A stretch of 64,000 bases of DNA from Rotaria sordida. Its lineage: Eukaryota; Rotifera; Eurotatoria; Philodinida; Philodinidae. A program made the position numbers and the translations under genes. Of the stretch, positions 1 through 18,273 are shown in pieces. The notes below the pieces were generated by a model. It was not told the DNA's origin. It did not search any database and saw only the letters and a list, made by a program, of their open reading frames with translations. Each line of letters begins with the position of its first letter. Positions within the stretch are counted from its first letter, which is position 1. Location: positions 1 to 64,000 of the forward strand of contig CAJNOL010001276.1 in NCBI GenBank assembly GCA_905250125.1, in the 5' to 3' direction.

Positions 1-407
1 ATTCATTAATTTAATTACTTACATGTTCATCTACTATTGGATCATTTGAAAGAATATTATCATCTTTAATTTGTGGTAAAACATCAAATGACTTATTCAA
101 TAGTGGATTTCTGAAATATTTTTTTTGTAATAAAATTTTCTTTATGAAAAAAAAAAAAAAACTTCTTATTGTTTTACCCTTGATGAAAGACATCGTTTTT
201 ATCTTCATCATCATTAATACCATTTTCAATTGGATTTGATGATGACATATGTCCATTAATAATTGTTGAAGCTGGTAAATCATGAGTATTATCATCAATA
301 TCCATTTGATCAAGACTTTGATTTAATATAAATGAATTATTAGTTTCATCATTCATTCGTGATGATGAATGAAATATCATCGAATTAATATCTGTTGTAG
401 TTGTCAT
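1..407 (-). CDS. 5' end of an unrecognised gene (partial, two exons seen)
   Basis: Two coding exons, 407-178 and 110-23, join in frame. The donor GTAAAAC follows position 178, the acceptor TTTCAG precedes 110, and a second donor GTAAGT follows 23, so the gene continues beyond the left edge. The 106 residues start MTTTTDINSM and are rich in Asn, Asp, Ser and Ile, with no recognisable domain, signal peptide or membrane segment. The composition suggests a disordered N-terminus. The ATG lies 3 nt after an AG preceded by a T-rich run, so the first coding exon probably follows a 5'-UTR intron or a trans-splice site. I do not recognise the family. The joined reading frame and good splice signals make a real gene likely. 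Confidence 0.6.
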
Positions 408-1284
408 TGTCTATAAAAGAATTATAAAACAAAAACAAAAAACAAAACAAGAATGAATAAGAAATTCGGTTATATGTTTGACTCCTCTTTTTCTTTTCTT
501 TTCTTTGATGTTTCTGTTTAAAAATCAATTTAAAATTTTTTTTTTTTTGTTTTTTCTTGTTTGTTGGTGATGATAATAATCAAAAAAAAAAAAACAAAAG
601 ACAGCGAAAAAAAGAAAAAGAGAGAGAGAGACAATATAGCGTGAGTACGCGCAAGAAATAATAATAGCAATAGTAATAATAATGTGACCACACAGACGTT
701 TAGTGTAGAAAAAGAAAGAGAGAGAGCATCATGGTATCGTCACCAGAAAAAAAAACAATAACAACAGCAAATAACCGCACATCACAAATCAAAAAGCATT
801 GATGTATACATGCATGGACTTAAAGACAACAGAATGTGCGATTGAGAAAAAAAAACAGAATAGAATTCACGAAGGCATAATGACATGTTTCTTTTTTTGT
901 TTTGTTCACAAACTAAGTGGATGTCAAGCTCCCTTTCTATATACGAAATAAAACGGTAGGGTAGCATATACAAAGAGTAAAATAAATAAGCACAGACATG
1001 CGAATGCGCTAGAAGGAAGAGAGAGAGAGAAAAAAAAACGGATAACAAATATGAATACTATGAAAAGAAAAAAAGAAAACAGGGAACGCGATGAACACAT
1101 TGAAGCGAAAGAACAACGAATAAGTATCAACAGAAAAAGAAATGTTTTGTTTTTTTTTGTGTTTTTGTTTTTGTTTTTATTTAATACCGAAAGAAATCAT
1201 AAAATAAAAGATAGAAGAAGAAGAATGATCAAGATGATCCTCACTGTAAATTTACGTGTGTATATATGTTTATTCATATTCACA
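408..1284. other. Intergenic region with GA microsatellites
   Basis: This is the stretch between the start of the left-edge gene and the stop codon of TDRD3, both on the minus strand. It holds purine-rich GA runs near 613-632, 714-726 and 1017-1032, and A and T tracts. A minus-strand AATAAA at 1181-1176, about 105 nt beyond the TDRD3 stop, is a plausible polyadenylation signal. The open frames here are low-complexity and look non-coding. Confidence 0.6.
1176..1181 (-). promoter_or_regulatory. Candidate polyadenylation signal of TDRD3
   Basis: AATAAA on the minus strand, about 105 nt past the TDRD3 stop codon and preceding a T-rich (plus-strand) tract. Confidence 0.4.
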
Positions 1285-4200
1285 CTATGAAATTATTTTC
1301 TTGTTTTCTTCTTCTACTTCTGCTTCTTCTTCTTCTTCTTTTGTCGATTGTTCTTCATCATATTTGCTGCTTGTTAAACTTTCTGTACTTTCACTACGTT
1401 CACGTAAATCATCTGATGTGACTAGAATTACAGGTGCATCAGCTATTGAACATGGTTGTGGTAATGATGAATCTTGTTGTTGATGATCATCATTTGATAA
1501 TGTTGTTGATGAATCAACACCACTTGTATCATTTGAATTTTTACTTGGTAATAATGTTGTATTAATATTTTCATTTTGTTGTATTTGTTGTTGAAAACCA
1601 TTTGTATTATAACGATCTGAACGTGATATTGATGGTATAGGTGTTGGATACATATATAATGTACCAGCTGAATTAAATGGAAATGGTGGAGCTTCAGGCA
1701 TTATAATACATCCATCGATTGTTGTTGGATAATAATTTGTACGTGGTGGAAAATATGCATTAGCAGCTAAGATATTTAAATCTGATGTTGGATGTATAAG
1801 TGGATACTGTAAAAAGAGAAGAATATATATTATTATGATTTAAAGCATTATAATCGAAGCCTAACAACATTTTGTAAAATAAAACTATACTATTTGAATT
1901 TTGTCTTCGAAATTATTTTTCGTTTTCCTTCATGTTATAACTATGAGTAGATTTCAGTGAGACCAAGCAAAGTTTATCAAAAAAAGGTTCGCGTATATAG
2001 TCTATTGATAAAGAGTTATCGCGGTTTTAATTGAGAGTAAGACACTAATAAAATCTAACACACTGAATTATAAATTGAAGGGTGTGAGTGTGAGTATCGG
2101 TTTTGGAAAAGAGACCAACACTCGATCTCTACATACACACCGATGCTTATACCCAAGCCTGTACCTACACCATCATATGCTAGATCTTTCACTTATGTCA
2201 TCTAGTATCTGTGGTATAAATATGAGAGCTGACTGACGATCTATGAGAATAAAGAATGGAAAAAAAAGATTTTGTTACCTTACTTTGGAGACACTCTGTA
2301 TGTATATATATGCAAGAATTCTTTTATGTTATCTAATTCTTCTATAAATGTTATATTTAATTTTAAACTTACATATTGTTGATCACGTGGTATAATTTTC
2401 AAATCACTAAAACGAACTTGATCATAATTATTATAGTCATGATATATGACGGTACAATAAGGAGGTTGAATTTCTACAATGGTAGCATAGTAAAACTAAA
2501 AACAAGAAAAAAAATGAAATTCTAATAAGAAAAATACGCAAGATTATGTTTTAATTTACTTCTCCATCATCACTCCATCGAGCTAAACACATATCACCTA
2601 TTCTCCAACGAGGTCTTGGATTCTATATATATATATATATAAGAAAATTAATTTAAAAAAAAGTTTATTTATTTTTCAAAAAATCATACTGGATTTGAAT
2701 CTCGACGTTTTTCTTCTTGAAAATTTATATTATTATCATTAGATGATAATAATATTTGTTTTTGTTCAATTGATGAACTTTCTGATTTAATTCCACTATC
2801 ATTATTCTCATCATTTTGAGATCCTGTATTTGTTGCAATTTCATTATCAGAATAAATCATATTACCATTATTTTTTATATCACCATTAAAATTATTATTA
2901 GTAACTGTCGGTGGAAGATAAGTCGGAGTTGCATAAGGTGGTCCATAACAAAAAGTTAATTGATCATTTGGATATGAAGGACCAATAAGTGTTTGATGAT
3001 TATGAAATGATGGACTTGGAATACCAGCAAGAGTATATGTTAAAGAATTCTAAGATTAAAAAACAAAATTCAATAATAAAAAAATTATAAATTTATGAAT
3101 TATAATAATACCGGATTAGCTTGAAAATAAGTTAGATGAGTTGGTGTTGAATTACTAACAGCAGCAATTATATTAGTAGGTTGTGCATAAGAATTAATTG
3201 AAGTTGTATGTTGTTGACCAGTCGATGAATTATTCGGAATATATGATGTTGGATCTCCATGTCGTATGTATGATGATGACAATGATTGATTACTTATCAT
3301 ATCATTTGAATAAATACTATTTAAATCATTTCCAGACATTGATTCATCATAATAACGATTTGTATTTCGACGTGTACGTTCTTCTTGTACACGTTGAAGT
3401 CTAAATAGCAAAACAAAAAACAAGAATTTTCTTATTCAATCAATTCATAAAAGAAAAATATTATGATTGAGAAAAGATTATGATTTCCAAGGGAATTATA
3501 TGAAATTGTAATTTATATATTTGTTCTTTTTATGTTTATTGTAATGTTAAGCATATCATTTTCGAAATAGAGACCTTCGAGAAAAAAAGAAAAAAAGCTT
3601 TCATATTTCTATCTACGTATTATATTAACTATTACAAAAATCGATATATCAATATTGATCGTTTCAATATAGAAATAAAATATAAAACTATACACACCTC
3701 GGTGGTAAAGGATTTCGTCGTTCTCGATAATTTGCATGTGAAGGATCATCTTCTGAATCTAATTGTTCATCAATATCATCTTGTTGAATAATATCATTAT
3801 AATTATTATTATTATTATTTAATGGATAATGTATTTGAGAATTTATTTTATTCGTACCATTAGATTGTTCATTATTATATCGACGTTTAATATTATTATC
3901 ATAACGTTCTTTAGATTTTTCATTTTCATTTTCATTTGATATTTTTAATGAAGTCATAAAATCCATTAAAGTATTTTTTGGTGGTGGACGTTTAAAAAAA
4001 TTTGTTTCACCACCATCATCATTATCATATCGACTATTTCCTATTTTATAAAAGAATATTTATATTATATGAAAAATACTAAAAAAAAAAAAATATTTAC
4101 GTCGTCCTTCATATGAAGATCGATATGATGCATTTCCACGACCCTAAAATAATAAAATATGATATAGATCCTTTATTTATTTATTTATTACTAACTCGAC

Positions 4201-5811
4201 GAGTTGATCGTAATCGAGAATAAGTATTTGAACCGTATTGATACTGTGTATTGTCATGTGTTAATTGAAGTAAACCATCTTTTATTTCTATAAGATCGGT
4301 TAATAATAATTTACTACCAATTTTTGTATGAAAACTAAAAAGAAATTAAATGAAAAAAAAAGAAAAAATTTTTAATCGTTTTTAAATTACTTTAAACTAG
4401 GAATATGATCGTTGGTAATTGCTTTAACAGTTCTAATGCCATCGGTGAGTGTTAAAATAATATGTTCATTATCATTTGTCTGTTCATTTTGATTATTATT
4501 TATCTGAATACATGGTTCAATTGCATCGATTTGAACAAAAAATGTACCTTTTATCTAAGTTAAATATTAAAAAAAAAAAAACAAACATTCAATCGTACGA
4601 TAATATAATCATCTATTTTAATTTTGAAAGAAAGATAAATATCTCTACACTTATTATACAAAAACTTCAATTAATTTGTACGCAATGAAGCGAAAAATAA
4701 ATGGTTATATGATAACTACTATTGATAGCAACCAAAAGCTCTTCAAAATGTCATAACTATAAAAGTGATTCATTTAAACAAAATAAAAATATGATTTTAC
4801 TTTCTTCTTCTTTAAAATAAATTTTCAAGTTGATAATTATTCTAATAGAAATAAAAATATTTTTCTAGGAACGATTTTGATATAAAAAATATGTACACGA
4901 AAACAACTTTGTCCTCGCATTTTTTCGTAAAATTTCCTTTGACAGAACGGAAGGTCATGACATTACTGAGTAACAACCGTGGTTTTTTGACACTTCGTTG
5001 CTATAAAATGCGTGGTTTTTTTTTAAACTCTTGATTTCCTAAGTAAAAGCTAATAAAAAAAACTAGTCCGTAATAGAAAGTCGTCGGAGGAGAAGCGACA
5101 TGAATTTTCATAATAGAAGTCCATAGTTTTTTTTATTCCGGGCATCCGTTTAAATATAAAATGAAAAAAAGATTGTTGAATATTAAATGCTTGCAGAAAT
5201 TCATCAAATTTCTAAAGGATTAGCTTTCAATTTTATTCTCGTGTTTAAAAAACAAAAATATTTCTGAATGTTACCGTTTGTTTGCAGGGGATGCCTCAAG
5301 ACCAATGACTCAAGATTCTCATTCAAAGATTTTCTGTAAAGTTAATCGGATTCGGAAGAAAGTGGTAAAGAAAAAAAAAAGATTGGAAAAGAACGAAAAT
5401 TTTTAAAATTGGGGAATTACCCCGATTCATTTCAATGTCAATAAAGAATTACGATTGACTTTTTTTCTTTCTGAACTATGAGTTTTATTTGATTGAGTTC
5501 GAATCTATAATAAATTCATAATTAAATATTCTTACTGAAGATTTCGATATTTGACCATCAACTGTTTCAAATAAATCATCAGGTAAAGGTTTACAGGATG
5601 CTAATCGATGAAAATCGATCTTAAAATAAATAAATAAATAAGTAAATAAATAAATAAAAAATAATTCAAATAGATTTTTATTTTCTATAATTACTTCTTG
5701 ATAATCTTTAATAAATTGAAATGGCCGTTCACTATCATTTGAATCGGCACCGGTAAGACCATTCTTAATAGGTATTGTTAATTCTTCTTTGGTTGCTATC
5801 ACAGTTACCAT
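1285..5811 (-). CDS. TDRD3: Tudor domain-containing protein 3 homologue (TDRD3)
   Basis: Eleven exons: 5811-5695, 5619-5536, 4554-4391, 4334-4196, 4143-4101, 4040-3698, 3400-3112, 3049-2690, 2622-2560, 2495-2373 and 1806-1285. They join in frame to 748 residues. Residues about 40-168 match the DUF1767/OB-fold region of TDRD3 (LTLTDG, then TKIGSKLLLTDLIEIKDGLLQL-type strands). An RG-rich patch follows at 168-190, then a conserved short motif PPPKNTLMDFM at about 201-211 equivalent to the LFDFL segment of human TDRD3. A Tudor domain lies at about 518-572 (WRIGDMCLARW, FYYATIVEI, HDYNNYDQV), with aromatic-cage residues W, Y, Y and Y visible. The tail is acidic (KEEEEEAEVEEE). In other animals TDRD3 binds methyl-arginine marks and partners topoisomerase 3B and FMRP in chromatin and mRNP complexes. 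No UBA domain is found between OB and Tudor. The OB and RG exons are separated by only 52 bp, so no hidden exon fits there. Confidence 0.87.
2080..2154. repeat. Small hairpin repeat in a TDRD3 intron
   Basis: About 75 bp beginning GGGTGTGAGTGTGAGTATCGG-like and ending with the approximate reverse complement (CCGATGCTTATACCC). The core AGACCAACACTCGA also occurs at about 49661-49674 inside a similar hairpin, so this is a dispersed family. Confidence 0.5.
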
Positions 5812-6488
5812 ATTTCAAAAAATTTCAATGGATAAATGGAAATGATTTAAATGGATGGGGAAATAAAAAGGATGAACGATATATCTTATTCTCGTCAATA
5901 TTTTCTTGTTGATCTATAAAACATAAAGACAGAAAAATGATCAATTTCTTTTGCTATACGTATGTGTATATGTTTTTTTTGCCTCTTCTCTCTTTTATTG
6001 TTTTGTTCTATTGGATGTCCGCGCCTTCCTTCCTTACTGTTGTTTTCTCCAATAATATTCCCTTGATCCATAAAATATTTTTTTATCATTAGTAACACCA
6101 ATCATTAAAAAAATAAATAAAATGTCGCTTTAAAAAAAAATCAAGTTTTTTATATAAAAAAAATTTTATTTTATAAAAAAAATTATTTTTAAAATAAATT
6201 TTTCATATTGATAAAATAGAGAGACACAATGTGGTATAACGTACAAGATGGCTTGGAATATGTATACATATATTTAGTCGTTTATTTATTTCTCGAATGC
6301 GTCGTTTAAAAGATGCAAATATCTTCTTTTTTTTTCGGAAAAATGATTTCTATATCGAGAGATTCTTTTGTAATTAAGAAATGAGAATTTAATTTTATTA
6401 ATCTATATAAAAAAAAACAGAAAAACTAGGTAAATGAGTTAAAACAAAAAAACAAATTTTCAGTTTTTTTTTTTTTCGTTTATTAGTT
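5812..6488. promoter_or_regulatory. Shared divergent upstream region of TDRD3 and FAM135
   Basis: A 677 bp gap separates two start codons that point away from each other, so it must hold both 5' regions. It is very A/T rich, with long T and A tracts. Just before the FAM135 ATG a T run ends in TTTATTAG, an acceptor-like site 2 nt from the ATG. No clear TATA box can be singled out in such A/T-rich DNA. A short minus frame at 5895-6101 probably belongs to untranslated sequence. Confidence 0.5.
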
Positions 6489-13343
<6,855 letters not shown>

Positions 13344-13652
13344 TATCTCATATAAATGTATTTAAAACTGAAAAAAGAAACCCAGGATCTAACTAATTGT
13401 TCGTATTTCCATATTTATCCGGTTTGATATCAATTATGTCTTTTTTTCTGCAATATTTTTTTTTGTTTGCTTGTTAGTGCTCTTCCAGAATTTATAAGAC
13501 TCATCAATGTTTTCCTTTTTGTTTTCTTTTCTTTTGTTTTCTTTTCTTTTCTTTCTTGTCTTTGATCAGATATTATCTATACATACGAACAAAAGCATGC
13601 AATGAAAAAAAAAAATATTGTTCTTGCAAACAGTTGTACATATTCACATTTA

Positions 13653-13683
<31 letters not shown>

Positions 13684-13755
13684 AATATAAACTTAGTAGT
13701 CACTTAACTTTACGTATTTTTCAGATATTTACATTCAATCGAAAAATAAAATACA
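13344..13755. other. Short intergenic region between FAM135 and RPS27 with a TA microsatellite
   Basis: It holds T-rich tracts and a (TA)n run at about 13652-13675. An acceptor-like TATTTTTCAG ends at 13724, 31 nt before the RPS27 ATG. No clear AATAAA signal for FAM135 was seen. Confidence 0.6.
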
Positions 13756-14121
13756 ATGCCATTAGCTAAAGATCTCCTTCATCCATCAATTGAAGAAGAA
13801 CGTCGAAAACACAAGAAGAAACGACTTGTTCAAAGTCCAAATTCATTTTTTATGGATGTTAAATGCCCAGGTTGTTACAAAATTACAACAGGTAAAATAA
13901 ATCAAAAAAAAAATTTGTTTTTTTACATAAAACTAAATAATTTGTTTTATTTTTTTTATTTTATAGTCTTCAGTCATGCACAAACTGTTGTTTTGTGTGT
14001 TGGCTGTAATTATGTACTTTGTTCACCATCGGGCGGTAAAGCACGTCTTACAGAAGGTTGTTCATTCCGTAAGAAACGTGATACACCATTAGCACGTAAA
14101 GATGATGCCGAACGAAATTAA
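13756..14121 (+). CDS. RPS27: 40S ribosomal protein S27 (eS27)
   Basis: Two exons, 13756-13891 and 13967-14121, encode 96 residues. The protein starts [20 protein letters not shown] and follows eS27 almost residue for residue through [20 protein letters not shown] and [12 protein letters not shown]. The zinc ribbon CPGC-x14-CVGC is intact, as expected for this small-subunit surface protein. Most animal eS27 proteins are 84 residues and end just after the SFRRKQH-type tail. Here the tail is about 12 residues longer ([16 protein letters not shown]), basic then acidic. AATAAA at 14156-14161 is a good polyadenylation signal. The 75 bp intron falls after ITT. Confidence 0.97.
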   Translation: MPLAKDLLHPSIEEERRKHKKKRLVQSPNSFFMDVKCPGCYKITTGKINQKKNLFFYIKLNNLFYFFYFIVFSHAQTVVLCVGCNYVLCSPSGGKARLTEGCSFRKKRDTPLARKDDAERN

Positions 14122-15319
14122 ACGATATTGAATTTAAAACCAACAATGAAACATCAATAAAATCGTTTTAATTTTTTTTGCTTTGTATTCATCTTTCATC
14201 ATGTGTTATTAAAGGAGAAAGAAGAATAAGAAAAATAAAATAAATAAACATCATTAAAAAATAAATCTAACAAATTTTGTTCAATCAAGAAGAGAAAGAA
14301 AAATAGTCGAATTGCGATTTGTCTTGTATCTTAAAAAAGGTTTATGAATTGATAAATTAGACTTGCCAAATCTTCTGCTTTTTTTTTAGAGTTTTGTCAG
14401 GTTCGATTTTAACGGTAATTTGAATTGACACAAAAAAAAAACGTAGAAGAAAACAGAGAACTGTTATAGTTTGAGGTAATAATTTTTTAGTTCATCGTCT
14501 TGATAATGGAAAATGCGTTTAATTCATAAACATGAACTCCGATATCTGTTCTGTGCTTGTTTCGAACATTTATTGCAAGTCAAATTTCAGTCATAAAGAT
14601 ATCGAACGTGAAATCACTTTGTCGGTGCCGAAACGATAATTTAAATGAACTGGTTTTTTCCAGTTTTACAAAGTTTTATAATTACTTCCTAAATGATCAA
14701 GAATTGTCAAAGTGAATTTTTCTCACCAGAAAAAAAAGCATGTCATGCTGTCAATATCATGAAGACAGTCTTCTAAATAATTTCCTTTCCATTTTCGATT
14801 TATTTTTGTCATACCTTTATAAAATGCTTACCAAAAATTGGTTTAAATTCGAAGTAAGAAACACTCTGAAAACTCATGAAATCGCTCAGTTTTGTAGTTT
14901 TTAGTGTTTCTTCGATCGGTTTTTTTGACTGCTTTGGTGGTCAAAACCATGGACTCGGTATTGTATTGTGATTGAAATAGATAGATTTATTCGAGATTTT
15001 TGTTTCAAAATTTTCAGATATAGATCTGAATACGTGTTTCTATTTTCTTTATTTCCCGTATGAGATGATTATTCTCTTTACTCACTTGATAACGACAAGT
15101 CACAGAAATTTGTAACAGTGACCACTTTGGTTTTCTAAGTTTCGACAAGCGTTTGGTTTTTCTTCGGATTTTATTGGAAAATCTTCTGATTTCTAAAATT
15201 TGGATTTGACGACTCTGTTACTAATAGAAGTTTGTCAATATCATACAAGCTGATATTTGGCGCGTAAGAAAATTTAAAAGAAATATCATTTTTTTTTTTA
15301 TATCATCAATTATTGTCTT
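14122..15319. other. Intergenic, no gene seen
   Basis: A/T-rich sequence without a coding frame of note. A small hairpin AACTGG-TTTTTT-CCAGTT lies near 14648-14666. I see nothing else that can be supported. Confidence 0.5.
14156..14161 (+). promoter_or_regulatory. Polyadenylation signal of RPS27
   Basis: AATAAA 35 nt after the RPS27 stop codon. Confidence 0.6.
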
Positions 15320-15709
15320 TTGTTTTGTTTAATGTCAAGTATTATTACTGTTTTTATTTTGTTTCTTTACTACTTAAAATTATCAATCAGTATTACCGTT
15401 GCCAATAAACCTTTTTCTCTGAAAAATCATCAATCTATTTCGACAACATCTTATCCACTAGTTCTTCAAATTCCATCACCACCAACATTTTCACAAACTT
15501 CTACACGATCTACAATTGTTCATTCGAATCATGAACAATATGGAAATGAAGATGAAAATTTACAAACAAAACTTGAAAAATTGAATTATTCGGAACATAA
15601 GTCATTACTTGCTTTAATTTTGCCTATACGTACGAAGGTTAAACCTTTTGTATTTAACATCAATCAATCACCTCTCCTTTTACTGATTTCATCAGTTGAT
15701 TTGAGTTAG
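15320..15709 (+). CDS. Hypothetical small secreted or membrane protein
   Basis: A single open frame of 129 residues whose codon style resembles the neighbouring genes rather than the surrounding repeats. The start is MFCLMSSIITVFILFLYYLK. The hydrophobic stretch from residue 5 to about 28 (second Met at 15332) looks like a signal peptide or anchor. The rest is Ser/Thr/Pro-rich (PSPPTFSQTSTRSTIVHS) followed by a charged segment (EQYGNEDENLQTKLEKLNYSEHK). A T-rich run precedes it and AATAAA-type signals follow within 40 nt of the stop near 15730. It could also be one exon of a longer gene. I recognise no family, and a chance frame is possible. Confidence 0.35.
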   Translation: MFCLMSSIITVFILFLYYLKLSISITVANKPFSLKNHQSISTTSYPLVLQIPSPPTFSQTSTRSTIVHSNHEQYGNEDENLQTKLEKLNYSEHKSLLALILPIRTKVKPFVFNINQSPLLLLISSVDLS

Positions 15710-16368
15710 AAAATTTTTTTCTTTATTTAAATAAATAAAAATGAATTTAAATAGTAAGTTTTTCTAAGATACAAATGTTCTCTCAATTTGTTGCCTTGAG
15801 ACAATAGATTCAAAATGTATTTTTTAAGCAGAATAATTTCATCGAATACTTGTAATTTAGAGACTCTACAAGATTACTTTTCGGCAATATCTATCTAACT
15901 GATGTGTAACCTAGTGAAAAATAAAGTTCAATACTTTTATGAAAAAGACTTTTGCTATTAGCAGCTTGCATAAAATGTATTCAAATAGGTACAACTATTT
16001 CCATTAACTGAACGAAGGAGAAATAGAACGAAAATTTGACTTAAATTTATGATTTTGTTTGAGTTATGACAATATCTTGAAATTAAATACAATTAAAATA
16101 TTTGGACTTGAAAGGATATTTCCTTTTTCCACACGAATTAAAGAAATATGTACTTAAGGTTTGCCAAAGTTGGTGACTCTAGCATTCTAGGTACCTTACA
16201 GAAAATTTGAGGAAAATTTCTCTCTCTATATCTATACACACTGATAGTTCCAGCAGTACTCTATAATTCTACAATATATATATATTATCATTCTTCAATT
16301 GATTTCATAATATTGAGAGTACAGTAACAGTAACGGTGACTCGCTGAGAAAAAAAAAGTCCGGTTTTT
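15710..16368. other. Intergenic, no gene seen
   Basis: A/T-rich sequence with no convincing frame. It lies between the hypothetical gene and the first of several inverted-repeat elements. Confidence 0.4.
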
Positions 16369-16659
16369 ACCCTAGTGAATGCACTGAGCTTAGGATACCC
16401 CACTAGCAGTATGTAACAGTACCTTGTGAGCTTTTGTACCACTTACGTATAAAATGCTTCTAAATGTTCAATCTACTAACGTGTTGAAAAAATTTGCATA
16501 GGATGACATAGAAAAGAGGTGTAGGTACTGAGACAATTCTCAACAGGGTATCCAATCAAAAACCTGTGACATACTGGTAACAAGGTATTCGACAAGGTAT
16601 CCTACTGACAACCGACTCAGCACACGGGTATCTTGAACTCAGTTCATTCACTGAGGTAT
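16369..16659. mobile_element. Degenerate inverted-repeat element
   Basis: The left arm CCTAGTGAATGCACTGAGCT followed by TAGGATACCC pairs with the right arm, whose reverse complement reads CTCAGTGAATGAACTGAGTT and then CAAGATACCC. Inside, AGTATGTAACAG and the reverse complement of CTGTGACATACT also pair. No target duplication is clear. Confidence 0.5.
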
Positions 16660-16831
16660 TTCATTATATGTTTAAGGGAGACATGTTAATTATTTACATA
16701 TAATTGCAAAGGTTGTCTTCATTTGTCGAAAGTGTTCGTTTTTTAAAATGTCCATCGTCCCACGTCATCAAAATCACGTAAAATTTGATAATTAATCGTA
16801 ACATTTCGCAAATAACGACATAAGAATCATC

Positions 16832-18170
16832 TAAGGTGTACCAAACGTAAAAATGAAGCAAAAATAAAAATTATTTTGATTTATATATGGTTTGATAGAG
16901 TTTTTCGAGACGAATCTGAATATGTATTTTTTTATTGTATTTTGAGATCAAATTTTGGGTCTAAAACCTTGAAAATACTGAAAAAAGTGCAAAAATGCTC
17001 TGTTTTAGAGAAAATCCGAAATTTCACCTCTTTTCACTCAATGTAGGTTTCCAAAACTACTTTATTCGGTTTCAGCATGTTGAAATGAGTATTGAAAGGT
17101 AAGGTTGGACGGCTTCGAAGACATTTCAAAGCAACTATCGTTTCTTAACAGTTCAATTATGGCGCAAAATTTACATGGCGACACCTTTATCTTGTAAACC
17201 TATGTAGTCTTTTGTTTCAAATCATTATCTCAGTTTTAATACATCAATCGAATCTTCATGAGATGGCAAAGAAAATTAGATATCAGCTTGAAAAAATTTT
17301 GTTTCTTGATTGAGATATCTCACTTTTCTTACAGAGACGATGAAATAGCTAACTTGCTATCCCTAAATCACAATTTTTTGCACGAAAACTTAGCTTTTGT
17401 ACAATATAATTATCATATTCGGAATCAGCATGAAAAACTGAGTCAAATGAGGTGCATTTCAACCGTTTTGCTTGATTTTAATTTTTTGACAAAATTCTAG
17501 AGAAGGTTTTCACTGAAAATTTGAAAAAAATAAAAGTGCTCGGAAATCGTTGATTCATCGCACATTCAACTCAATTTTTTACGTTGATTCCGAATATGAT
17601 GGTTATATTGCACAAAAACTAAGTTTTGGTACAAAAAATTACGATTTAGGGATAGCAAGCTAACTATTTCATCATCTCTGTAGGAAAAATGCGATATCTC
17701 AATAAAGAAACACAATTTCTTCAAGCTGATATCTAATTTTCTTCACCATCTCATGAGGATTCGATTGATGTATTAAGACTGAGATAATGATTTGAAACAA
17801 AAGACTACATAGATTTACAAGATAAGAGTGTCACCATGTAAATTTTGCGCCATAAGTGAACTGTTAAGAAACGATAGTTGCTTTGAAATGTTGTCAAGGC
17901 CATCCAACCTTACATTTTAATGCTCATTTCAACATGCTGAATCCAAATAAAGTTGTTTTGGAAATCTACATTGAGTGAAAAGAGGTAAAATTTCGAATTT
18001 TCTCTAAAACAGAGCATTTTTGCGGTTTTTTCAAGGTTTTAGACCCAAAACTTGATCTCAAAACACAATAAAAAATACATACTCAGATTCGTCTCGAAAA
18101 ACTCTATCAAACCATATATAAATCAAAATAATTTTTATTTTTGCTTCATTTTTACGTTTGGTATACCTTA
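16832..18170. mobile_element. Large palindromic (fold-back) element, about 1.34 kb
   Basis: The two arms of roughly 630 bp are reverse complements at high identity around a spacer of about 80 bp near 17.5 kb. The ends read TAAGGTGTACCAAACGTAAA and the reverse complement of TAAGGTATACCAAACGTAAA (19 of 20). The outermost TA on both sides may be a TA target duplication, as in Tc1/mariner-type elements. Open frames inside are short (80 residues or less) and match nothing, so the element is non-autonomous. Confidence 0.75.
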
Positions 18171-18273
18171 CATAAAAATTATTCGTATACTTTTTATTTC
18201 TGTGTATGATTCATCTTATTTTAATACAGAATCTATTTTACAACTTAGATGGTAAGCATATTATTTTAAGAAC

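Noticed and set aside
1051..1290. Plus-strand frame in the TDRD3 3' flank
   Set aside because: It is built of GA- and T-rich low-complexity sequence, opposite the likely TDRD3 3'-UTR.
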